Shown one piece after another: positions 48,670-58,142 of a stretch of 64,000 nucleotides of DNA. The position numbers and the translations under genes are program-made. The stretch comes from an uncultured Burkholderiales bacterium (GTDB taxonomy: Bacteria; Pseudomonadota; Gammaproteobacteria; Burkholderiales; Burkholderiaceae_C): positions 62,001 through 126,000 of the forward strand of contig CAIJQQ010000016.1 in assembly GCA_903822825.1 (NCBI GenBank), written 5' to 3'. The notes beneath the pieces were generated by a model. That model was not told the origin of the DNA. It saw nothing but the letters and a program-made list of their open reading frames with translations, and ran no database searches. How positions within the stretch are numbered: position 1 is the stretch's first letter; the number at the start of each line of letters is the position of its first letter.

Positions 48670-49380
48670 TCAGACGCCAAGATATTCGTGCAGCATGGGC
48701 ATCTTGGCTTTGAGCTCGCTCGCGGCAAAGCCTTCGATGATGCGACCGTGCTCCATGACGTAGAAGCGGTCTGCCAGCGGTGCGGCAAAACGGAAGTTTT
48801 GCTCGACCATGATGATGGTGAAGCCCTTGGCCTTGAGCGAGAGGATCATGCGCGCCAAGGCTTGCACGATCACAGGCGCGAGGCCCTCAGAGATTTCATC
48901 GAGCAGCAAGAGCTTGGCACCCGTGCGCAAGATGCGGCCCACCGCCAACATTTGTTGTTCGCCGCCCGACAGTCGGGTGCCGGGGCTGTTCTTGCGCTCA
49001 AGCAAATTGGGGAACATCTCGTAAATTTCGTCGATCGGCATGCCGCCGCCTGCAATCACCGGGGGCAGCAGCAGGTTTTCTTCGCAGCTGAGCGAGGCAA
49101 AGATGCCGCGTTCTTCCGGGCAGTAGCCCAGGCCGAGCTTGGCGATGTTGTGCGGGGCCATGTCGATCGATTCGAGGCCGTTGATCGTGATGGATCCCGT
49201 GCGTTTGCCCACCAGCCCCACGATGGACTTGATGGTGGTGGTGCGCCCAGCCCCGTTGCGGCCAAGCAGGGTGACCACTTCGCCTTTGTGCACCGTCAGG
49301 TCTACGCCGTGCAGGATGTGCGACTCGCCGTACCAGGCGTGCAGGTTGCTGATGCGCAGGAATTCGTTGGAATCAGCCAT
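48670..49380 (-). CDS. livF: branched-chain amino acid ABC transporter ATPase LivF
   Basis: 236-aa ABC ATPase. Walker A reads LLGRNGAGRTTTIKS, with arginine where the invariant lysine normally is. The signature RLSGGEQQMLAVGRIL, the Walker B LLLLDEISEGLAP and the H-loop-like IIMVEQN are normal. Arg at this place also occurs in some LivF-like proteins of this group, so it may be a lineage trait. The start at MADSNEFLRISN overlaps the livG stop by eight bases. It pairs with LivG. Confidence 0.92.
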   Translation of the reverse strand: MADSNEFLRISNLHAWYGESHILHGVDLTVHKGEVVTLLGRNGAGRTTTIKSIVGLVGKRTGSITINGLESIDMAPHNIAKLGLGYCPEERGIFASLSCEENLLLPPVIAGGGMPIDEIYEMFPNLLERKNSPGTRLSGGEQQMLAVGRILRTGAKLLLLDEISEGLAPVIVQALARMILSLKAKGFTIIMVEQNFRFAAPLADRFYVMEHGRIIEGFAASELKAKMPMLHEYLGV

Positions 49381-50149
49381 GGGCACTCTCCAGGTCGGTC
49401 TCAACGGTGCCCATGTAGGCTTCCAGCACTTGCGGGTTTTGAGACACCACCTCGTAAGGACCTTCGGCAATGACTTGACCGCGTTGCAACACGCTGATCG
49501 TGTCGGCAATGCTGGAGACCACATTCATGTTGTGTTCCACCATCAAGATGGTGCGGTTGGCGCCCACCTTTTTGATGAGTTGGGTGACACGGTCCACGTC
49601 TTCATGGCCCATGCCTTGCGTGGGCTCGTCCAGCAGCATCAGCTCGGGGTTCATGGCCAGGGTGGTGGCGATCTCCAGCGCGCGCTTGCGACCATAGGGC
49701 AGCTCCACCGCCATCAGGTCGGCCATGGCGCCCAGGTCCACCTCGTCGAGCAGCGCCATGGCGCGGTCATTGAGCTCGTCAAGGATGCGCTCGGAACGCC
49801 AAAAATGCATGGACATGCCGGTGTTGCGCTGCAAAGCAATGCGCACGTTTTCCATGACTGTGAGGTTGGGGAAGGTGGCCGAAATCTGGAACGAACGCAC
49901 CAAGCCCTGGCGGGCCACTTGGGCGGGCTTTTGTGACGTGATGTCTTTGCCATTGAACAGGATCTGCCCGCGCGTGGGGATCAGGAACTTGGTGAGCAAG
50001 TTGAACACCGTGGTCTTGCCTGCGCCATTGGGCCCGATCAATGCATGGATTTGACCGCGTCGCACACCCAAGTTGACGTTGTTGACAGCGACAAACCCCT
50101 TGAACTCTTTCAAGAGCTCTCGGGTTTCGAGAATGAAATCTGTGGACAT
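49373..50149 (-). CDS. livG: branched-chain amino acid ABC transporter ATPase LivG
   Basis: 258-aa ABC ATPase. Walker A GPNGAGKTTVFNLLTKF is canonical. Before the Walker B (LMLLDEPTQGMG), the signature region reads ELPYGRKRALEIATTL, a changed LSGGQ (YGRKR) usual for LivG. The C-terminal LivG extension VSSIADTISVLQRGQVIAEGPYEVVSQNPQVLEAYMG is present. First gene of the minus-strand liv unit. Confidence 0.94.
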   Translation of the reverse strand: MSTDFILETRELLKEFKGFVAVNNVNLGVRRGQIHALIGPNGAGKTTVFNLLTKFLIPTRGQILFNGKDITSQKPAQVARQGLVRSFQISATFPNLTVMENVRIALQRNTGMSMHFWRSERILDELNDRAMALLDEVDLGAMADLMAVELPYGRKRALEIATTLAMNPELMLLDEPTQGMGHEDVDRVTQLIKKVGANRTILMVEHNMNVVSSIADTISVLQRGQVIAEGPYEVVSQNPQVLEAYMGTVETDLESAHG

Positions 50150-50311
50150 GGCTTGTGAACAAGGTTCCGGTTAACGCTGTGCCACAAGAATGCTGCACTG
50201 CGGGGGGTATTCTGGGTTCTGGCCGCAGGGCCAGACCTAGTGGTTATCCCGAACGTTTGTCTCTAAATCGTCTGAGAGAGTGGAAAGTTTCAATGGAAGG
50301 TTGAAAAAAAC

Positions 50312-51094
50312 TCAACTCAGGACCATGCCGCCGTCCAAATGGATGGATTGACCGGTCATTCCCCGCGATTCGTACGAGCCCAAATAGACCGCCAGGTCGG
50401 CAATTTCGTCAGGCTGAAGCACCCGTCCCAATGGCACGCGCGCGAGTGCCGCTTTGACCATGTCGTCGCCGCTGATGCCCGAGCTCTTGGCCACCTGTGC
50501 CTTGAGCTCTTCAACCATGTCGGTCTGGATGAAGCCGGGGCAGATCGCGTTGACCGTCACCTTGAAGGGGCTGGCTTCGAGCGCCAGGCAGCGCGTGAGG
50601 CCCACCACCGCGTGCTTGCTCACGTTGTAGGCACTCTGGTTGCGCGAGCCCCATTTGCCGGCGGTGGACGCCATGTTGATGATGCGCCCGTGCTGGCGTT
50701 GTTGCATGCCCGGCAAGCACGCTTGCGTGAAGTGCAATACGCCGAACAGGTTGACATCGAGCATGTCCTGGAAGTCCTGAGGGACGTAGTCCATGAAAGG
50801 CTTGGCGCGGTACACCCCGGCATTGTTGACCAGCACATCCACGCGCCCGAAGCGGTTTTCTGCCGCTGACACGGCCGCAAAACAGGCGTCGCGGTCGGTC
50901 ACGTTCAGGCCGACGGTCATGACGCGGTCCGCAGGCAGACCCAGCGCATCCTTGACCTCTTTGAGCCGAGCCACGTCCGTGGCCACCAGGCACAGGCTGG
51001 CGCCTTCGGCGGCATAGGCTTCGGCGATGGCGCGGCCAATGCCGCGGCTGGCGCCGGTGATGATGGCGACTTGATTGGCCAGGCGGTGTGTCAT
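50312..51094 (-). CDS. SDR family oxidoreductase, 3-hydroxybutyrate dehydrogenase-like
   Basis: 260-aa dehydrogenase. The motifs are complete: TGASRGIGRAIAEAY (cofactor), NNAGVYRAKPFMDY, STAGKWGSRNQSAYNVSKHAVVGLTRCLALE (Ser-Tyr-Lys) and NAICPGFIQTDMVEEL. The last pattern resembles D-3-hydroxybutyrate dehydrogenase and FabG-like reductases. AAGGAAA precedes MTHRLANQVA and fixes the start. Located between a desaturase gene and the liv operon; no functional link is evident. Confidence 0.85.
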   Translation of the reverse strand: MTHRLANQVAIITGASRGIGRAIAEAYAAEGASLCLVATDVARLKEVKDALGLPADRVMTVGLNVTDRDACFAAVSAAENRFGRVDVLVNNAGVYRAKPFMDYVPQDFQDMLDVNLFGVLHFTQACLPGMQQRQHGRIINMASTAGKWGSRNQSAYNVSKHAVVGLTRCLALEASPFKVTVNAICPGFIQTDMVEELKAQVAKSSGISGDDMVKAALARVPLGRVLQPDEIADLAVYLGSYESRGMTGQSIHLDGGMVLS

Positions 51095-51114
51095 GGGTTT
51101 CCTTGTGAAGGGGT

Positions 51115-52089
51115 TCAGATCATGGCGGGGCTTTTGCGCGCTTTGCCGTTGTGGCCGTCTGATCCGTTGGTGGTTTTGGCGGTGGCTTTGCGCAGCACTT
51201 GCAGGTAGCCGTCGGCCAGCTCCATGTGCGGTGCCAGGCCCTGTGCGACCAGCATGCGGTGGGCGGCGGGCAGCTTCCAGCAAGGGGTGAAGACGAAAAG
51301 GTGGTGTTCCAGGTGGTAGTTGACCCAGTAAGGGGCCACCACCAAGCGCATGACCCAGCTCGTCAGGGTGGTGCGGGTGTTGCGCAAGCGGTCGTCGTTG
51401 TCCCCCACCACCGCGTGCTCGGCGATGTTGCGCACGCGGCTGATGACTTGGTACCAGGTGAGCAAAGGCAAGAGCCACAGCGCAAAGTAAGCCCACCACA
51501 CACCCGCGGCTGCGGTGATGCCAAGGATGACAAGGTTGCTCAACAGGAAGTATTTTTCTGCATGGAACAGGTTCTTGCAGCGCTGCCAACGGCTGGGGTC
51601 CTTGCCCATTTCGTGCCGAAACGTTTCCAAGCGCCGTTGGTAGCCGGTGACGCCCAAAATATCGCGCCGCATCTTGCGCCAAAAGCTCTGGCGGGTGATG
51701 GGGAAAGGCGCCGACAAGATGAGGTCCGGGTCGTCTTTTTGTTGCGTGTGGCGGTGGTGGCTCAGGTGGTAGGGGCGGTACAAGGCGAGGCTTGCCCCCA
51801 CAGGCCAGCCGCACAAAAAAGCGCCCAAGGTGTCGTTCAGGCGCGTGCTTTTGAACAAGGCCCGGTGCGCCGCGTCGTGCATCAGGATGGCCAGCCCCAG
51901 CTGGCGGTTGCCGATGATGACCAGCGCCACCACGAAGCTCAAGGGGTTGGGCCAGAGCGCAAACAAGGCCATGGCCAGCGCGATCACGCCCCAGGCGTGC
52001 AGCACCAACCAGGCGCCCATGAGGTCGGAGCGCTCACGCAAGTAAGCGTCCTGCTCAGCGGTGAGTTGGTGTTTGGGAGCGGGGTTCAT
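51115..52089 (-). CDS. membrane fatty acid desaturase
   Basis: 324-aa di-iron membrane enzyme. The three histidine boxes are HDAAH (residues 71-75), HLSHHRHTQ (108-116) and HLEHH near 260. The helices around them (GVIALAMALFALWPNP, LGLAILM, GASLALY) fit the membrane desaturase/hydroxylase family. It could modify fatty acids or other lipids; regiospecificity is unknown. The SDR gene follows 20 bp later on the same strand. Confidence 0.88.
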   Translation of the reverse strand: MNPAPKHQLTAEQDAYLRERSDLMGAWLVLHAWGVIALAMALFALWPNPLSFVVALVIIGNRQLGLAILMHDAAHRALFKSTRLNDTLGAFLCGWPVGASLALYRPYHLSHHRHTQQKDDPDLILSAPFPITRQSFWRKMRRDILGVTGYQRRLETFRHEMGKDPSRWQRCKNLFHAEKYFLLSNLVILGITAAAGVWWAYFALWLLPLLTWYQVISRVRNIAEHAVVGDNDDRLRNTRTTLTSWVMRLVVAPYWVNYHLEHHLFVFTPCWKLPAAHRMLVAQGLAPHMELADGYLQVLRKATAKTTNGSDGHNGKARKSPAMI

Positions 52090-52200
52090 GGGAGGTCAAG
52101 GCTGCGCACGAGCGCGAATTGTCATATCTTGGGACCAAACCCCGGCGCTTTCAGTCGCTCGCGCGACGAATCTTTGGCGCATGTTGCTGGGCAACAGGCT

Positions 52201-53613
52201 TCATTTGCCGATGCAAAAGCTCGAAAAAATCACGCCCAGCAAATCGTCGGCACTGAACTCACCTGTGATCTCGTTCAGCGCGTTCTGCGACTGGCGCAGT
52301 TCTTCGGCCAGCAGGTCCAGGCTTTGGGCTTGGGCGGCCAGCAGTTGCTGGGCGATGTCCAGGTGTTCGCGCACACGCAGCAGGGCTTGCACGTGGCGCT
52401 CGCGGGCGATGTAGAGGCCTTCGCTGGCGCTTTGCCAGCCCGCTTCGTGCAGCAGGCGCTGGCGCAGGGCCTGCAGGCCCTCGCCTGTGCGGGCCGAGAG
52501 GGTGATGCCTTCTTGCGCTGAGGGCGCGGGCGCGGCATCGGCCTTGTTCCAGATGTCGATCACGGGCACGCCCTTGGGCAGGCGCTCTGAGAGCGTTTGA
52601 GCAATCTCGGCATCAGACGCTGCATACGCGCTGTCGGCGGTGCGTGTCAGGTCGTGCAAAAACAGCACGGCATCGGCCTGCTCGATCTGGCCCCAGGCGC
52701 GTTCGATGCCGATCTTTTCCACGGTGTCGACATCGGCGCCTTCGCGCAGGCCTGCGGTGTCGATGACGTGCAGCGGCACGCCTTCGATCTGAATGGTCTG
52801 CTGCACCACGTCGCGGGTGGTGCCAGCAATGGGCGTGACGATGGCCAACTCGGCGCCCGCCAGCGCGTTGAGCAGCGAGCTTTTGCCCGCGTTGGGCTGG
52901 CCTGCAATCACCACGCGGATGCCCTCGCGCAGCAGCGCACCCTGACGCGTGCGTTGCAGCACCTTGGCCAGATGCGCTTGCAAGCGGTTGAGCTGCCCCT
53001 GCGCATCGGCCTTTTGCAAGAAGTCGATTTCCTCTTCCGGGAAGTCCAGCGTCGCCTCCACCAGCATGCGCAGGTGGATCAGCGCGTCGCGCAGGGTGTG
53101 TATTTCGCGCGAAAAGTCACCCGCCAGCGATCGGCTGGCGCTGCGGGCGGCGGCCTCGGTGCTGGCGTCGATCAGGTCGGCAATCGCCTCGGCCTGGGCC
53201 AGGTCGATTTTGTCGTTGATGAAAGCCCGCTCGGAAAACTCGCCCGGTTGGGCCATACGCAGACCGGGCAGGCGTGGCTGGCCTGTGGCCGCATCCAAAA
53301 CGGCTGCGGCCTGCATGCAGCGCGTGACCAGCAGCTGCAGCACCACCGGGCCGCCGTGGGCTTGCAGTTCCAGCACGTCTTCGCCCGTGAAAGAGTTCGG
53401 CCCTGGAAAGTAGATCGCCAAACCGTGGTCGATGGCGCTGCCGTCCTGATCGCGAAACGGCAGGTAAGTCGCTTCACGCGCCTTGAGCTGGCGCCCACAC
53501 AAGGCCAAGATCAGTGCTGCCAGAGCCCTACCCGACACGCGCACGATGCCCACCGCGCCCCGACCGGGTGCGGTGGCGATGGCGACGATGGGTTCCTGGT
53601 GGCGGGCGAGCAT
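52201..53613 (-). CDS. mnmE: tRNA uridine-5-carboxymethylaminomethyl modification GTPase MnmE
   Basis: 470-aa MnmE (TrmE). N-terminal tetrahydrofolate-binding domain starts with [21 protein letters not shown]. The central G domain has [41 protein letters not shown] and the NKAD motif. The last residues CIGK hold the conserved cysteine. With MnmG it modifies wobble uridines. It follows yidC on the minus strand after a terminator, the usual near-origin order. Confidence 0.96.
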   Translation of the reverse strand: MLARHQEPIVAIATAPGRGAVGIVRVSGRALAALILALCGRQLKAREATYLPFRDQDGSAIDHGLAIYFPGPNSFTGEDVLELQAHGGPVVLQLLVTRCMQAAAVLDAATGQPRLPGLRMAQPGEFSERAFINDKIDLAQAEAIADLIDASTEAAARSASRSLAGDFSREIHTLRDALIHLRMLVEATLDFPEEEIDFLQKADAQGQLNRLQAHLAKVLQRTRQGALLREGIRVVIAGQPNAGKSSLLNALAGAELAIVTPIAGTTRDVVQQTIQIEGVPLHVIDTAGLREGADVDTVEKIGIERAWGQIEQADAVLFLHDLTRTADSAYAASDAEIAQTLSERLPKGVPVIDIWNKADAAPAPSAQEGITLSARTGEGLQALRQRLLHEAGWQSASEGLYIARERHVQALLRVREHLDIAQQLLAAQAQSLDLLAEELRQSQNALNEITGEFSADDLLGVIFSSFCIGK

Positions 53614-53628
53614 TTGGTGGGCCTCAAT

Positions 53629-53656
53629 GCAAAAGGGCCGCTTGCGCGGCCCTTGG
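53629..53656 (-). terminator. terminator between yidC and mnmE
   Basis: AAGGGCCGC-GCAA-GCGGCCCTT, a 9-bp perfect stem on the minus strand with a short TTTT, just after the yidC stop and before mnmE. Partial read-through into mnmE is likely. Confidence 0.75.
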
Positions 53657-53661
53657 CGTTC

Positions 53662-55380
53662 TTATTTGAACTTGGGCAGATTGAACTGCGGTGGCACGCC
53701 CATGCGGGTGTTGATGATCCATTGCTGTGCAATCGACAACACGTTGTTCGTGATCCAGTACAGCACCAGGCCAGACGGGAAGAAGAAGAACATAACGCTG
53801 AACATCAGCGGCATGATCCACATCATCTTGGCCTGCATGGGGTCCGGTGGCGCGGGGTTCAGTGCGGTTTGCAGCAGTGTGGTGAGCGTCATCACCACGG
53901 GCAAGATGAAGAACGGATCAGGAGCCGACAAGTCGTGTATCCAGCCAATCCAGGGTGCGTTGCGCATCTCGACGGTGGACAGCAGCACCCAGTACAGGGC
54001 AATGAACACCGGGATCTGGACCATGATCGGGAAGCAACCACCCATGGGGTTGACCTTCTCGTCGCGGTAGATTTTCATCATCTCTTGCTGCATTTTTTGC
54101 GGATCGGCTTTGAGGCGCTCACGCATTTCCATGACCTTGGGGTTGATGGCTTTCATCTTGGCCATGCTCGAATACGCCTTGGCATTGAGCCAGTAGAACG
54201 CGATTTTGAGCAGCAGCACGAGCGCCATGATCGACCAGCCCCAGTTCTGGATGAAGCCAAACAGCTTGTCCAGCAACCAGAACAGGGGCTTGGCCAACAT
54301 GGCCAGCCAGCCGTAGTCTTTGAGCAAGTCCAGGCCAGGGGCCAGGGCTTCGAGTTGCTTTTCTTCCTGCGGACCCACAAAGAGTTTGTTTTCGATGGCT
54401 TTGGACTGGCCTGGAGCCACTTCACCCATGGGCGTGATCATGCCCACGGCATACAGGTTGTTGTCGACTTTGCGCACGAAGTTTTCACGGGCAATGCCGT
54501 CGCCCAGCAGCCAGGCCGATGCAAAGTAGTGTTGCACCATGGCCACGTAGCCGCTGGTGGAGGTCTTGTCGACCTCAGCCTTGTTCTTTTCGATGTCTGA
54601 AAACTCGATCTTGTTGTACTTCTTGGCTTCGGTGTAGACCGCAGGGCCAGTGAAGGTGGAATAGAAGGACGACTCGCCCGCGGGCTTGTTGCCGTCGCGC
54701 ACCAGTTGCATGTAAAGCTGAGGCGACACCGCTGCCGCGCTGGTGTTGACCACTTCGTGCTTGACGCCCACGGCGTAGCTGCCGCGCTGCAGTGTGTAGG
54801 TTTTGACCAGTTTGACGCCGTTGATGGCTTCGGACTCGAAACGCACGGCCAGCGTGTTTTGGCCGTCTTTCAGGGCGCGATCGCCGCTCACGTGCATGGC
54901 CGCTTTGTGGCTGGGGAAGTTGCCACCGATCAGGCCGGTTTGCGCCACATAGACGCGGTCACGGCTTTCGTCGAACAACACAAAAGGCTTTTTCGCGTCG
55001 CTCAAGTCTGCGTGGCGCGTGAATTCGCTGTGCACCAGCGAGCCCCCTTCGGTGTCAAAGCTGAGCTTGAGCACGTCGGTGGCGACATCGATCCGCTCGC
55101 GTGCCGCTGCAGGTGTGGTGCTGGCGCTGGCAGGCACTTGTCCGGGCGCAGCCGGTGTCATGCTGGCTGAAGGCACTGCGGAAGGCAAGGCAGAAGGGCC
55201 AACGGGCGCAGCACTCGCAGCCGCTGCGCTGGCTGCTGGAGCCGAGCTTGCCTTCGCCTGCGTTTCGACTTTGGGGAAGAAGGTGGCTTTGTGCCCGTTG
55301 TGGACTTGCCATTGGTCCCAGAGCAGGACCATGGAGAAACCAAAGATCACCCAGAGAATGGTGCGGCGAATGTCGTTCAT
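53662..55380 (-). CDS. yidC: membrane protein insertase YidC
   Basis: 572-aa YidC/Oxa1 insertase of the Gram-negative type. TM1 (TILWVIFGFSMVLLWDQW) is followed by an Ala/Pro/Ser-rich linker, a large periplasmic beta domain (about 120-350) and five C-terminal helices, with FGFIQNWGWSIMALVLLLKIAFYWLNAKAYSSMAKM and MGGCFPIMVQIPVFIALYWVLLSTVEMRNAPWIGWIHDLS. The cytoplasmic positively charged hairpin (NPKVMEMRERLKADPQKM) is present. Start overlaps yidD by four bases. Confidence 0.96.
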   Translation of the reverse strand: MNDIRRTILWVIFGFSMVLLWDQWQVHNGHKATFFPKVETQAKASSAPAASAAAASAAPVGPSALPSAVPSASMTPAAPGQVPASASTTPAAARERIDVATDVLKLSFDTEGGSLVHSEFTRHADLSDAKKPFVLFDESRDRVYVAQTGLIGGNFPSHKAAMHVSGDRALKDGQNTLAVRFESEAINGVKLVKTYTLQRGSYAVGVKHEVVNTSAAAVSPQLYMQLVRDGNKPAGESSFYSTFTGPAVYTEAKKYNKIEFSDIEKNKAEVDKTSTSGYVAMVQHYFASAWLLGDGIARENFVRKVDNNLYAVGMITPMGEVAPGQSKAIENKLFVGPQEEKQLEALAPGLDLLKDYGWLAMLAKPLFWLLDKLFGFIQNWGWSIMALVLLLKIAFYWLNAKAYSSMAKMKAINPKVMEMRERLKADPQKMQQEMMKIYRDEKVNPMGGCFPIMVQIPVFIALYWVLLSTVEMRNAPWIGWIHDLSAPDPFFILPVVMTLTTLLQTALNPAPPDPMQAKMMWIMPLMFSVMFFFFPSGLVLYWITNNVLSIAQQWIINTRMGVPPQFNLPKFK

Positions 55381-55649
55381 GTGGTCTTCTTGGAAGAAGT
55401 AGGAGAAATCAGTCGGCTGAACAGGCGTGGCGCCTTTTCAGGTACAGGGTCGTGGCCGCCTGCGCAGCCAGGATGGCAGCGCAGCAAGCGGGCAAGGGTC
55501 AAATAACTGCCTGCAGTTGCGCCATGCAACTCAAGCGCTTTGAGGGAATAAGCCGAACAGGTGGGCTCAAAACGGCAAGCAGAACCCAGCCAAGGGCTGA
55601 GCAGTAAACGGTAGGCGCGAACCAAGCCCATCAACGCATCACGCAGCAT
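55377..55649 (-). CDS. yidD: membrane protein insertion efficiency factor YidD
   Basis: 90-aa YidD with the conserved core YRLLLSPWLGSACRFEPTCSAYSLKALELHGATAGSYLTLARLLRCHPGCAGGHDPVP, including the three cysteine positions. It helps insertion of membrane proteins through YidC. Start overlaps rnpA by 11 bases, and the stop overlaps yidC. Confidence 0.94.
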   Translation of the reverse strand: MLRDALMGLVRAYRLLLSPWLGSACRFEPTCSAYSLKALELHGATAGSYLTLARLLRCHPGCAGGHDPVPEKAPRLFSRLISPTSSKKTT

Positions 55650-56100
55650 GGCGAGCCTCTGGGAGTGGATGTGCTGGCCGGCAGGCCCGCTGGAACAACT
55701 GCTCCAACTCGGTCCGAACGGCCAGTTTGAGCGGTTCGGAAGTTGCGCTCACAAACAGCTTGCGGTCAAAAGTCGAGCGCAGGCGCACCACATGCGCGGC
55801 ATCGGGCAGTTGATCTGCAAAATTTTGACTCACGGCGTAAATCTGACGTTTGATGGCATTGCGCGTGACTGCACGGCGTGCCCAGCGTTTGGGCACCATG
55901 GCGCCCATCCAAGTATCGACCAAGCCAAAAAGGGCCTGCTCCCCGGAGGGGGCAGGCCCGTTGGTATCGGTGTGGTCCACAGGGACAACGGATGCGGCGG
56001 GTGTCAAAGACAAGCGGTGCAGTGCAAAGTGAGACGTGCGCGAAACCGTGCCGCCAGCCAGGGCGGCCTGGAATTGCGGGCGAGTCTTCAGACGTTGCAC
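55639..56100 (-). CDS. rnpA: ribonuclease P protein component
   Basis: 153-aa basic protein, longer than the usual 110-125 residues because of an insert of about 25 residues (AASVVPVDHTDTNGPAPSGEQ) in the N-terminal half. The RNR motif is MVPKRWARRAVTRNAIKRQIYAVS. It assists the RNase P RNA in tRNA 5' maturation. Usual order rpmH-rnpA-yidD-yidC. Confidence 0.93.
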   Translation of the reverse strand: MQRLKTRPQFQAALAGGTVSRTSHFALHRLSLTPAASVVPVDHTDTNGPAPSGEQALFGLVDTWMGAMVPKRWARRAVTRNAIKRQIYAVSQNFADQLPDAAHVVRLRSTFDRKLFVSATSEPLKLAVRTELEQLFQRACRPAHPLPEARHAA

Positions 56101-56167
56101 AGCGGCCAGGCCCTGGCTTGAGCCGTCTGGCCTGACGCGCGGTCAGACGCTGACGGCTGCAATGGCA

Positions 56168-56302
56168 TCAGACAGCCAGACGCTTGCGGCCTTTGGCGCG
56201 GCGTGCGTTGATCACGGCACGGCCACCACGGGTCTTCATGCGAACCAAGAAGCCGTGGGTACGGGCGCGACGTGTTTTGGAGGGTTGGTAGGTGCGTTTC
56301 AT
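56168..56302 (-). CDS. rpmH: 50S ribosomal protein L34
   Basis: A 44-aa protein found by translating the minus strand; too short for the ORF track. It reads [44 protein letters not shown], the L34 sequence. Gene start at 56302, stop TGA at 56168-56170. It leads the minus-strand unit, just left of the origin. Confidence 0.97.
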   Translation of the reverse strand: MKRTYQPSKTRRARTHGFLVRMKTRGGRAVINARRAKGRKRLAV

Positions 56303-56588
56303 GACTTTTCCTTAAAGCCCAAAGCTTGCCCCCGGCGTCAAGCCGAAAACGTGCAAAGCTATTTGAGCGAAGCCCCCGATTATCGCAAACTTTTGTGACC
56401 GCGGCAAACACGGGCTGATTTGTTGCGCGGGAACTTTCTTTTTTGAGCTCAGGGATGACTCGGGGGTCAAACTGCAGTGATGTGGTTTATCATCCCTGTT
56501 CATGGTCAGATGGCATGTGGATAAGCTCTTGATAATTCGAGTTTTCTGCAGCCGAAAGCCTCAAATATCCACAATAAAAAGATTGCCG
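56303..56588. other. putative oriC, rpmH-dnaA intergenic region
   Basis: A 286-bp gap from which genes diverge in both directions (rpmH leftward, dnaA rightward). It has a perfect DnaA box TGTGGATAA (56516-56524), a near-perfect inverted one ATATCCACA (56565-56573) and a weaker TGTGGTTTA (56481-56489), in an AT-rich tract just before dnaA. Only three boxes are clear, fewer than in E. coli oriC. A second DnaA-box cluster was not found in the dnaA-dnaN gap. Confidence 0.75.
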
Positions 56589-57989
56589 ATGTCCGAGGGA
56601 CTTTCTCCTGAATTCGATGCCCATGCAGGGCATGCACTCTGGCAGGCCTGCCTTGAAGAGTTGTCCCGCGAACTGCCCGAGCAGCAGTTCAACACCTGGA
56701 TCAAACCCTTGGTGGCGCAGGTCGCAGACGACCATTCCAAGCTGACTTTGCTGGTGGCCAACCGCTTCAAGCTCGACTGGGTTCGGGCGCAGTATGCCGG
56801 TCGTTTGGCGGCATTGGCCGAGCGACTGCAAGGCCACCCAGTTCAAATTGAGTTGGCTCTCACTCTCAAAGAAGCCCCCGTCAAATCGACATTCCAACCT
56901 GGATCTTCGGCATTGCGTGGTCCTGAGGAGTCGCTCGATGCCGTGGACGAAGCGGTGCCCAACACTTTCCGAAGTCGGCTCAACCCGGCACTGACTTTTG
57001 ACACCTTGGTGGAGGGCACAGCCAACCGCATGGCACGCGCTGCGGCCATGCACGTGGCGGGCTCGCCGGGTCATTTGTACAACCCCTTGTTCATCTACGG
57101 TGGTGTGGGCTTGGGCAAAACCCACCTGATGCACGCCATCGGCAACAAGTTGCTCGCCGACCGTCCTGAATCCAAGGTTCTCTACATCCACGCCGAGCAG
57201 TTCGTGTCGGATGTGGTTAAAGCCTACCAGCGCAAGACTTTTGACGAGTTCAAGCACCACTACCACTCGCTTGATTTGCTCTTGATCGACGACGTGCAGT
57301 TCTTTGCCAACAAGGACCGCACGCAAGAAGAGTTCTTCAACGCCTTCGAGGCCCTTTTGGCCAAAAAGTCGCACATCGTGATGACCAGCGACACCTACCC
57401 CAAGGGCTTGGCAGACATCCACGAGCGGCTGGTTTCGCGCTTTGATTCGGGCCTGACGGTGGCTTTGGAGCCGCCTGAGCTTGAAATGCGGGTGGCAATT
57501 TTGATCAACAAAGCCCTCAGCGAAGGCAGCGAAATGCCCGAAGAGGTCGCCTTCTTTGTGGCTAAAAACGTGCGCTCCAACGTGCGCGAGCTCGAAGGCG
57601 CGCTGCGCAAGATCCTGGCCTATTCGCGCTTCAACCAAAAAGAAGTCTCGATCCAGCTCGCCCGCGACGCCCTGCGTGACTTGCTGTCGATCCAGAACCG
57701 CCAGATCAGTGTCGATAACATCCAAAAAACCGTGGCCGACTACTACAAGATCAAGGTCGCAGACATGTACAGCAAAAAGCGCCCGGCCAGCATTGCCCGC
57801 CCGCGCCAGATTGCCATGTACCTGGCCAAAGAGCTGACCCAAAAAAGCCTGCCCGAGATCGGTGAGCTGTTTGGCGGGCGCGACCACACCACCGTGCTGC
57901 ACGCGGTGCGCAAGATCGGTGGCGAGCGCCAGCAACTGACCGAGTTGAACCAGCAGCTGCACGTGCTGGAGCAAACCCTCAAGGGCTGA
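56589..57989 (+). CDS. dnaA: chromosomal replication initiator DnaA
   Basis: 466-aa AAA+ initiator. Domain I includes [14 protein letters not shown]. The AAA+ core (from about residue 130) has Walker [18 protein letters not shown], Walker [11 protein letters not shown] and sensor regions [10 protein letters not shown] and [18 protein letters not shown]. Domain IV ends [18 protein letters not shown], which binds the DnaA box. I start at [14 protein letters not shown]; the track start is 29 codons earlier in the AT-rich origin. Confidence 0.97.
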   Translation: MSEGLSPEFDAHAGHALWQACLEELSRELPEQQFNTWIKPLVAQVADDHSKLTLLVANRFKLDWVRAQYAGRLAALAERLQGHPVQIELALTLKEAPVKSTFQPGSSALRGPEESLDAVDEAVPNTFRSRLNPALTFDTLVEGTANRMARAAAMHVAGSPGHLYNPLFIYGGVGLGKTHLMHAIGNKLLADRPESKVLYIHAEQFVSDVVKAYQRKTFDEFKHHYHSLDLLLIDDVQFFANKDRTQEEFFNAFEALLAKKSHIVMTSDTYPKGLADIHERLVSRFDSGLTVALEPPELEMRVAILINKALSEGSEMPEEVAFFVAKNVRSNVRELEGALRKILAYSRFNQKEVSIQLARDALRDLLSIQNRQISVDNIQKTVADYYKIKVADMYSKKRPASIARPRQIAMYLAKELTQKSLPEIGELFGGRDHTTVLHAVRKIGGERQQLTELNQQLHVLEQTLKG

Positions 57990-58142
57990 TGCGCATGGTT
58001 GCCCTGTTCCCCCTGCAAAAACAATGCCGCCCAAGCACCTTTGACGGGCAAAAACACCCAAAAAACGGCGAAAATGTCGTTTGTTCCTGCAGACCGTCGC
58101 CCAGCCGGGCCCGACGCCTGAAAAACCACCAAAGGTAGACAA

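Noticed and set aside
52597-54600. A 667-codon plus-strand ORF antisense to mnmE and yidC.
   Set aside because: It lies opposite two conserved genes and across their terminator; composition is that of a reverse frame.
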